Below are positions 56,024-64,000 of a stretch of DNA of 64,000 bases, piece by piece. The notes beneath the pieces were generated by a model. It made no database searches, was not told the origin of the DNA, and saw only the letters and a list, made by a program, of their open reading frames with translations. Source of the stretch: Rhynchosporium graminicola (lineage: Eukaryota > Ascomycota > Leotiomycetes > Helotiales > Ploettnerulaceae); assembly GCA_900074885.1 (NCBI GenBank), contig FJUW01000010.1, positions 124,001 through 188,000 on the forward strand, written 5' to 3'. The position numbers and the translations under genes were made by a program. Every line of letters starts with the position of its first letter. Position 1 is the stretch's first letter.

Positions 56024-57932
56024 ATGTCAGCGGCAAATGGGAAGAGGGGACCTTCGGTATTGGTATGGCCTCACAACAAGCAACAATTCCAATAAAGCAA
56101 TGAAGGCAAGGCTTGCTAATAATCGCAATAGGTCACAGACTCCCGTGAACGACCCCCAGTATCTCGAGCATCATCTACCAGAACACCAGTTAATGGCCCA
56201 AACGTTGTTCAGAGACGAGCCCCTACACGATTCATTTCAGTCGACAATGTCCTCCAATATGCATCCGAGATTCCCTCCGGTCAAGCAAGAGGCCCACCTG
56301 GACGAAGACCTGGTCCCCCAGCTCAGCGACGGCCTTCAACTGGTGCTCCTGGTGTAGGAACTCGTATAGCGCAGCAGAATGTGCCAGGTCGAAGTACAAA
56401 GGTCGTAGAGAAATTAGTCCTGATCCCGGAGACAGAGGATGAAAAGGAAGGGTCGGATGAAGAGCCCAGCGAATTTGGAGGAAATGTTAGGCTGGATGGT
56501 GAGGAGGGGCCATTGAAAGATGCAGAGATGGATGTGCTGAAGAAGAGAGGTGGAGTACGTGGGAAGAGTTATGCGGAACGTTTACCCAAGGCCAAACGAG
56601 CAGAAAAGCTTGCCAGAGTGACGGCATATTGCACAGCGCAAAACTACAAGCCTAAAGCTATGGCTGCATTTGTGAAGGAGAAACATGGTGCGAAGACGAA
56701 GTTGTACGATGACTGCCTGTACACAGTATATCACCTCCCATTATTACCAGGACACGAGGGATTCAGGATCAGGAGTAGTCCCATCTTGAAAAGTCCCGGC
56801 GGCAAAGCTGTTTTGGACGAGGAAATCGAGAGAAGTGAGCAGAGAGATTATCACGAGGGTTATTTCGAAGACACGGATACGTATGGTGTGAGAGGCGGCG
56901 AGGAGAGCCCACGAGATGAAAGTGACGAGATGAAACAGAGAAGGGAAGAAGATGAAAGGAACGCACGAGAGGTGATCAGGGTATTGGCACAAGGCAAAAG
57001 AGGTGATAGTCCTAATCGAACCGCTCCAGACGCAACCACTTTTGGTGAGATGTTCGTCTTCTCGTACGGGGTAGTGGTATTCTGGAATTTCACGGAGCGT
57101 CAAGAAAAGGATATTCTAGCCGACCTGACCTTCTCAGAACACGAAACCGGAATCTCCTTGGTAACGCGCCCATTGCAGGAAGATGAATATGAGACAGAAG
57201 AGCTCCATTTCGAATACAGTCCCCTTGTCGAGCGACCCAGAGTGTTTAATGACATGATCACGCTGAGGAGCGGTGATCACATGGTCAAACTTACTATGAG
57301 CCATGCGATGGCCCAAAGCACAAAACTGAGTTTCTTCGAGGAGAAGATGAATCAAACGATGCAGGATGCCGAGCATGTGCCCAAGCATCTGGCTCTTACG
57401 GGTCAGCTAGGCATGTCCAGGACAGAGATTGTCAAGATTCTTGGACGACTCTTCCAGAGTCGAGTTGACGTGAACCTATGTAAGCTACCACTATTGCGTA
57501 TTCTCTGACAGAAGCTAATGTAGCACAGCATCGAATATCCTGGATGTCCCCAATTTCTTCTGGGACTCGGAGCCCACACTCCATCCACTCTACATTGCTC
57601 TGAGAGAGTATATGGAAATTGCACCTCGTATCAAAGTGCTCAACGAACGCTGCCGCGTATTTCTCGAACTCGCTGAGATCCTAAGTGATAGCATTGCGGA
57701 TACGAAAATGACGGCCATCACGTGGATCATCATCGTGCTCATCGTGATTAGTATCGCTGTCACTGTCACTGAAGTTGGTTTACGGTTCGGTATCCTCAAC
57801 AAAGGAAAAGCCGACAGAGATAAAGTCCTCACTCCAGTGGGAACAAACTGGACGAGTATGGACTTCACGCAACCTCAACTGCACGCTATTTGCGGAGCGC
57901 AATTCGTTGGGAAGACATTCAAGGATATGTAA
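56024..57932 (+). CDS. RMD1/RMD8-family (DUF155) membrane protein
   Basis: Three exons, 56024-56056, 56132-57479 and 57529-57932, give 594 aa. The N-terminal 150 residues are basic, Pro/Arg-rich and likely disordered. The DUF155 core starts near KLARVTAYCTAQNYKPKAM and includes FVFSYGVVVFWNFTERQEKD, SHAMAQSTKLSFFEEKM and VDVNLSSNILDVPNFFWD. It ends with a membrane helix (AITWIIIVLIVISIAVTV) before a short tail. Yeast members Rmd1 and Rmd8 are needed for sporulation or meiotic division, and human RMND1 is a mitochondrial member; the exact role here is unknown. The acidic insertion between about 260 and 320 is long. The first exon is only 33 nt; its join GPS-VTD is in frame. Confidence 0.85.
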
Positions 57933-59023
57933 ATAGTACGTTGCGTTGATCGATTGCTTACTTGCTTGCACAGCTTGGTGTTTGGCGTTGGGCTGGTGAG
58001 TTTCCGCAGTGCAGTTTGCGACCAAGTTAATTTTGCGGTCGTTTGGAAATAGTCGTGGTAGTTAATGATCTGGCTTGTTCACCCGAGGTTATGTATAATG
58101 TGATTGATGTGCCATGCCGACTGGTATATTTGGGAATTCCCGCCATGGCAGCCTTTTGGCTCGAATTTGTCTGACATCTGACGGCATGCCAATTGCTTCC
58201 CAGATCACCTGTCAGGGACAGTGGCCGGAATTGAGATAGCGCATTTCCTAGCGCAGATACTGTCAGCCTTCTCATAATAAGGCGAGCTATAAACAAACTG
58301 GTTATGGCTTTGATTATCCGCTGGTTTTTTTGGCACTCAGCATGCACTCATACTCAAATCATTCATCATCAGCCGTCTTGATAACATCTTGTCGATCCCC
58401 GGTTCCATTTCGCTCGTAGCTTTCCACTTGATTTTGCCAGGACCTTAGCTTTGACAAGCTATATTATGTACAATTTCTCCACCTCTTTCCCTTTCCTTTC
58501 ACTTTCCAATCGACAGCAATTGCTTGGACGATATAGACTTGATACAAGTCATATACTCTAGAGTTGCCTTCCAAGATCAGTATATATATTATTCGCATCT
58601 TTACTTTATCTATCTCTATAGATACGCTGCAAATGATGCTCCTGGACCTCTGCTACTATTATATGCGCTAGTAGGCAAGTAAACAAATTTAAGCGCAGCC
58701 ATCATCGTCCCTATCTGCGCTCTTTCTTGCCACAAATTGCGCTTATACTCCCACAATCGCTGTATTGATTGAATTGTAGGTGACTAAGGAGCTTGAATAG
58801 CCTGTATTGATGGCGTGAATAGGGGGACGAGATGTCGCGGCAACGACATTGCAGGCGTGATTCGCGCGAGATGAGCGACGAGGCTGCGCGAGTACGCTAG
58901 ATAGAGATTATTTAAGGGAGTGGTACTCGTAAATCAATATCAAATCTTTTCGATTCTCGATACTATCTTGACATCGAAAGATCCCAAACACAACTACAAT
59001 CCCCTGAATTTTCAACACCACAA
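57933..59023. other. Intergenic, promoter of the following small gene
   Basis: No supported gene. From about 58905 it changes to a TATA-like TTATTTAAGG and CA-rich leader, leading into the transcribed part of the next feature. Confidence 0.45.
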
Positions 59024-59221
59024 GTAAGATTGCTACTATGACCTCCCACTCAATGTGGCAAAATACTGACCCGACTTCAGATAATAAGACCTTGAAAGAA
59101 GTCTTCTTCCAAGTAAGGACAGTTTCCTGAATTGACCCATCGCCTCGCGCATCGCCTTGATCTCATCCTCTCCACTGCACAATCAGGCCAAGACTAACCA
59201 ATATATTACAGAACCGTCACA

Positions 59222-59572
59222 ATGGGTAGCAGTTACCATCACAGCAATAAGGATAATGGTGATACGTGCCACATCAAGAACGCCCTCACATCCCCAGAGA
59301 CCTGCAAGAAGCCCTATTGTCCTGTCCACTGAACCATTTGTGAGGCCAAAATCCACCACCCCGCTGTCTTTGCTCATTACAAAAACGAACCATGCCGCAG
59401 ATGTGATGAGATGCTGGCGGATAACGAGCAGAAAGAACGCCAAGCAGAACTGCACGCCAGAGCTGATGTAGAGGCTGGCAGGCTGCCAGACGGGAACCTG
59501 AGCCAGTCAAGACCGAGAGAGATTCGACCAGAAAGCCAAAATGGAATTCTTGAATCACGTCTCTTTCTATGA
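59222..59572 (+). pseudogene. Small Cys/His-rich protein frame interrupted by one TGA
   Basis: ATG 59222 has a good initiator context (GTCACAATGG). The frame reads MGSSYHHSNKDNGDTCHIKN and on through ETCKKPYCPVH, then hits TGA at 59330-59332. It stays open for another 79 codons to TGA at 59570-59572, with TICEAKIHHPAVFAHYKN, EPCRRCDEMLADNEQKE and RPREIRPESQNG. Cys and His spacing on both sides of the stop (C-x11-C-x4-C; C-x5-HH; C-x2-C) resembles one zinc-binding protein. Two likely leader introns precede it, 59024-59080 and 59113-59211, each with GT-AG ends and branch-like words. It is either a pseudogene, a polymorphic null, or a truncated 36-aa product. No known readthrough context follows the TGA. 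Confidence 0.5.
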
Positions 59573-60622
59573 GACCTACCTTGAGGTGTTTTATACTTCA
59601 ATGTCATGTTATTTGAGGATAATACTAACGCATGTAGACTATCTCCTTCGGGCCAACCAATCCTCAAGGTTGCTCATGGTACTTTCCATGAATGGCGAAT
59701 ACTCATACAACCTCGGGCAGTATACATGTCGGGTAGTACATTTGGCAGGGCATTTTCTCTTTGCTATTTTTTGATCGACCTCACAACTTTCACATGGGCG
59801 CTGGGCCTGGGATTTATTTTTGCGAAATTTTTTACATTGCGTTGGCGTTGGGGGAACATGGCAGCTGATGACAATTCTTGGGGGCATGGCACTTCTGGGA
59901 CACACGAAAGATGATGCTACGGCCATATCGAGAATGGAAATTTTCGTCTCTTGCAAAGCGATTAAGGAAACTCGTAATGGAATTGTCTTCCAAGATTGTC
60001 ATTCCATAAGAGTCATCAGACAGGTACATGACTTTGGAGGCTTAGCACGGCAGTGCCCAGTGAGATATTTGTGACTACAAGATAAACTAGCGCCGTTGAA
60101 ATGTAATTGCCAGCTCACCAGTTGCCAAAGGTGAACTTGCCACGCCTCGGACTTTGGCTTCTGTAGACCTTTCGATTATGGCAGGAAGGCTCTGCAATCA
60201 GGCAAAGAGGGGTGTCATCTTACACGAGGAGTAATGTCATGACTGTTACTTTGCTTTGACCTGTTAAAGATTCTCATTATCCATGATAGTACCACGTAAG
60301 ACCTTAAATACAGTTCGATTTAGCTTCAATGCTTTCTTTAGTTACACAAAGTCAAAGCGACGAAGCGTGACTTTAGCTATATTCTCAAACTTGTCAATCA
60401 TAAATTCTCGAATCTACTGCTTAAGTGTAGATTATTATGTTGCCTAAGCGCGATACATGTAACGCTATTTAACGCAATCAATGCTTTGGCGATTCATAGA
60501 AAAACGTTTTGCGCCGCCTTATCCAGGTATCTTGACGGATTGAGAAATGATAATCAACACTTTGAAGAGATGCGCATTAATTTCTTAGAAATCTACTTAG
60601 ACCCATGGGCTCATCCAAATAT
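59573..60622. other. Intergenic, nothing recognised
   Basis: 3' flanks of the neighbours; AT-rich near 60300-60600. Open frames here are short and without domain features. Confidence 0.45.
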
Positions 60623-62342
60623 CTAATCTTCCTTCCACAAAGAAGCATAGTACGCATCCCAAGCTTCAATAAACGGCTTATATCTATCTGACTCCCAAAA
60701 GTCTTCAAAGGGATAGACGCCGAATCTCGCTAGAGCTCTTACCCACCGTCCCCGGCCATAAGCATCTTCTAAATATGTCAAATCGGCGCGAGTCATGAGT
60801 TGATCGAAGTGCGCTTTAATCAATAACTCATCTCTAGTCAAATCTCTCCAGGTTTGACATCACGATCGTGGGTCAGCAATGGTGGTCGTTTATCCTCACT
60901 GAGCCAAAGCCACAATGGTGGCACTCTGGACAGAACAAGGGGCACAGCCAAAGCATCGTCCCAATCCAAGACACCGCTGACTGACCATTCTCCTGCGGTT
61001 TTGCCATTATTCGTTCCCTCTACTGGAACGGAAAGTGAAGTCTTATCTTGCAGCCTTGAAGGCAGGTCATGCGACGGTGGCTCATATTTCGTGCCTTCGA
61101 ATCGACCTTTCCCATCTGAAAACCGAACCGTGTGGTGGCATGTTATTCCTGAAAGGCTTCCTACATCAAAGTCAAACTCATGACAGTCTTACATGTCAAG
61201 CTGACCTGCCAGGTCCAACTCGATCGTATGGATTGCAACTTGATGACCTCTTTCGAGAAACCTCAGCTCAACTGTGTGATGATATGCCTTGACGCTTTCC
61301 TCCCTGGCGCTCTCCACAACGCTCTCTTCAAAAACGTTGTTGCCAGTTTTGGATGTGAAATGGACCGCGTCTTGATCATTGCCATTCTTGTCGGAAGACT
61401 TAGAAGTTTGGTGAATCAAGCAATTTGATGCAGAAAGATCACAATGCCAAAGAACACTGTGGTTGTCGGCAATGCGAAACATCCCTGCCCGCTGCATCTC
61501 AACAGTGATCTCCTTAAGTCGGTCGCACTTCATTCCTAAAACGCCCCAATCACTGTGACGTTGCTTTCGATGCTCAACCAACGCGGAGATAAATTGGGGA
61601 AGAGGTTGCCTCTCCATGAGTGGACCATTTGTGACTGGATTATTACGGTATCCAGTGATCTGAATGGCATTGATTGAGGTAGGAGCTCGATAGGATGTTA
61701 TAGGGACTTCTTCGGTTCCAATGAGTCGACCTGGATTTCGAAAGTGATAGACTCAAGGTTCAGCAACATCTTGGCAACGGATGTCGCAACTTCGAGTCTC
61801 TCTGTCAGGGGTACTTGATAGTAAACATCATGTAAAGAAGCACCCTGAAGTTTGGTTTGGACGACATACTCAGATTTCAGAGCAATATTTGATGTTGCGT
61901 CCCAGGCAACAATAGATGGAATATGGAATTTGTCGTATTTGGCAAGATGGAGATTAATTGCAACTTGGTCCATGACCTCTTGATCATGAGGATCTCCTTG
62001 TTCGCTGGTTGGATATCGCGGAATTCTGAGGATACATTCGCTGTTCTCACTTGAAGGCAACATCAATCCAATAATTCGATTGAAGCTGCCACCCTTGATT
62101 TGCTCAATCGTGGAAGGTTCTCCAAATCCCAGATCAAGGCAAAGCTGATGAACGTGGGGTCGCAATGTCTCAAAGTGCTCCTTTTCGCCTCGCAAATACG
62201 CTTCTTCGCCCCCGTCTTCTTCTTCATCAGCATCTTGAATGTCCAGGTCCGCTACAGTTTTCGATATATCAGGCGTAGCAGGAACCTTGAGACTTCCAGA
62301 TGTTTGGCTGACTGAAACCGATTTATCTGGAGAAGTTGACAT
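60623..62342 (-). pseudogene. Aminoglycoside-phosphotransferase (APH) family kinase, frameshifted
   Basis: Start ATG 62342 opens MSTSPDKSVSVSQTSGSL, an acidic linker and then the APH N-lobe (IKGGSFNRIIGLML, ILRIPRYPTS, YVVQTKLQGASLHDVY). The frame breaks near 61732, in a place where ITFEI is expected to run on into GRLIGTEEVP; losing one base from a C run would explain it. The catalytic part, LWHCDLSASNCLIH (HxD loop), reads on to about 61189. A possible intron with GTCAGC donor and GATGTAG acceptor then leads to SGVLDWDDALAVPL, the metal-binding DxD site. A second break near 60850 separates RDVKP from RDLTRDELLIKAHF. The end TAA/TAG region lies at 60623. Two separate indels suggest a pseudogene. 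The family is large in fungi and its substrates are mostly unknown. Confidence 0.7.
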
Positions 62343-63522
62343 ATTGCGTGCTTCGGTGGTGCGCTCGTCGCTAGTATGATCGTGCTCTTAGACAGAGTCG
62401 CAGGACTGTACCATGATTTCCTCCTTATCTTTTGGGCAAATGATATTGTCCTTAGTCGGAGTTGGAGGTGTTGTGGAGATGTCTGAGTGCGTTTGCTCTC
62501 CGTGCGCATCTTACAACTTGGATTCGACGACGGTGATGGTTATGCCAGCCATCTTCGGATTTTAGAGGGAAAGAAGCTGCTTTGAAGATATTTTTTCGAC
62601 GACTCCACGCATCTTACTTGATGAGATTGTCGAGAAGGAAGATGGAGCGAACCAGAGCTTCGACTATTATGCAAAACCCACGAATCGAAAAAGGCAAGTT
62701 GCTCGCCGCATGAATCATACTTGGCTACAACAAACCAATTGCGAAGTCACTCGTCTTAATTTCGCCAAAAGATGCAGACATTAGAAGCATCGTCATTGCC
62801 GCGCCAATGACGGTCACGTGCTAAGCAAAAACATCCAGTCAGTCACCTGATCGCTTAACAACGCTTTATTTGGTTCCGCAATGTCTCGAAATTCACATTA
62901 TTCATTCCTGTCTCACAGAAAATGATCCCTTGGAGGTATGCGTTACTCCGGTGCACGAGGAACGTAAGAACGGTATGCAGAATTCCAACGCATTCATTCG
63001 ATTAGGGGTTCTCATCTTGAATAACAGCTAGACGACCTGTCATGAAATGGAGCGACCTATTACATTGGTAGTCTCTCGCAGGTGAGAGACATGGCGAGTG
63101 AATCTTAGAAACACTGATATTGAACTGATTCTTCAGGAATGTGAAGCCCTTTTCCGATATTATGAGACCGAAACACTTCGATATATGACCCCATGTTTCT
63201 TGCTCCGAAATCTAAATTTTTGAAGACATTCACACCTTATGAGCATTCTTAATTGCGCAGAGCGGCGCGAGACATACATGAAAAATTCGTCATGACATTC
63301 TTCTCCCTATCTGTTGCTATGAATGTAGCTTCGCGTTCTTGGCTTCCAAAAAATCGATACTTGAACTCGCCGAAAGAATTCTGCTTTTCCTACCTTGCTT
63401 CAATGTGCTAGATTGGCAAGACAGGTCGAATCCTGTATATCTTGCATATTTATTCTCTGATTTCTGCTCATACTTCTCTGCAGTACCATTAAACTCTTCC
63501 ATAACCTGCTGTAGCCACAAAA
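62343..63522. other. Divergent intergenic region, nothing recognised
   Basis: Lies between the APH relic and the secreted-protein gene. No coding frame or repeat that I can support. Confidence 0.45.
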
Positions 63523-64000
63523 ATGTTCGCTCCAGGATCTCCTACTCTACTTTTACTAGGCCTGGCATCTTTTGTCATAGGTACCAGTACTGGCACTGGT
63601 GCTAGAAAATGCAGTCAAAACAAGTATGCTCGCTTCCTCTCATCGATTATACCACTAACCAACTTTCTTCAGTTGCTATCGAGCATTCAACGGTGATGAA
63701 TACGCTGAGGATGCGAAATCTTTCTGCTCGAGTTTCACAACAGCTACCACTACAAATCTCATCGGCCTTCCCACACATGCAGCTAAGAAATGTTCACTTG
63801 TAGCACAAATATCTTCCGTTTGTGCATGTGCTTATCCAGCTGGGACTGGAATACCAAGTACACCACCTGGAATCAATCCTACAACGATTATTTCTCTAAT
63901 ATCCTCAACACTTGATGTTGTTCCAACCGTCATACCAACGAAAGTCACCCCTCCATTGATACCGAGCGCTATCGTGTCAATTCCGCCAATAATCACAGTG
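63523..64000 (+). CDS. Secreted Cys-rich protein, partial (runs off the window)
   Basis: Exon 1, 63523-63623, encodes a signal peptide (SPTLLLLGLASFVIGTSTG) and then ARKCSQN. A 49-bp intron (63624-63672; GTATGC to TTCAG) follows. Exon 2 continues NNCYRAFNGDEYAEDAKSFC (in part), then FTTATTTNLIGLP, KKCSLVAQISSVCACAYPAG and a Pro/Thr/Ser/Ile-rich stretch to the edge at 64000. The spacing of the Cys residues (C-x4-C, later C-x3-C type near FCSS, KKC, VCAC) fits a common fungal cell-surface domain, followed by a glycosylation-prone linker. It could be a cell-wall protein or a secreted effector. The C-terminus and any GPI signal lie outside the window. Confidence 0.72.

Noticed and set aside
60623..60841. 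Independent 72-aa gene
   Set aside because: It is the C-terminal end of the APH-family kinase after a frameshift.
1..64000. CRISPR array, phage genes or bacterial operon
   Set aside because: Introns, family content and gene spacing are fungal; no regularly spaced repeats of CRISPR type exist.

Overview
This window is nuclear DNA of a filamentous ascomycete (Pezizomycotina; a leotiomycete-like fungus is my best guess, not proven). The basis is short GT-AG introns of about 50-100 nt, typical fungal gene families (DUR3 urea permease, Zn2Cys6 regulator, APH-fold kinase, RAX1, COP9 subunit 7, mS38/COX24), and repeats that look mutated by RIP (repeat-induced point mutation). There is no operon structure, no rRNA and no CRISPR array. 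One tRNA-like remnant is present but no intact tRNA was recognised.

Left part (0-17 kb), accessory in character. A nine-exon urea transporter (869-3547, minus) is followed by a perfect 113-bp x 3 tandem repeat (4505-4844). Then come a five-exon CinA/PncC-like protein (6030-6907, plus), an amidase pseudogene with an internal inversion of about 0.92 kb (7625-9239), a Zn2Cys6 regulator with reading-frame breaks (9604-11184, minus), a possible 58-codon acidic ORF, an AT-rich desert and a SprT-like zincin (14004-14930).

Centre (17-30 kb), the conserved core. It holds a copper P-type ATPase (CCC2 type), COP9 signalosome subunit 7, RAX1 (RGS domain plus membrane segments), ribosomal protein eL31, an APC/C-type ubiquitin-conjugating enzyme (E2-C/Ubc11) and checkpoint kinase CHK1. 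The last two are divergent and share a 467-bp promoter that carries MluI-box-like ACGCG motifs.

Right-centre (30-58 kb). This contains a small membrane protein with an unresolved 5' end, an inverted-repeat element with a tRNA-like B box, a second SprT-like zincin, an F-box/propeller protein and a 1112-aa tail-anchored-looking protein. It continues with mitochondrial ribosomal protein mS38, a Gly-rich secreted glycoprotein, UDP-GlcNAc pyrophosphorylase, a complete but dead Tc1/mariner element (52478-53838), a G/T(U)-mismatch DNA glycosylase and an RMD1-family (DUF155) membrane protein.

Right end (58-64 kb). A small Cys/His-rich frame is interrupted by TGA, an APH-family kinase is frameshifted, and a secreted Cys-rich protein runs off the window.

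I found no clearly new multi-gene system. The most notable signals are the inverted amidase, the tRNA-like inverted-repeat element, the mariner copy killed by TGG-to-TAG type changes, the shared E2-C/CHK1 promoter, the pair of SprT zincins, and the CinA-like protein with a changed active-site motif.
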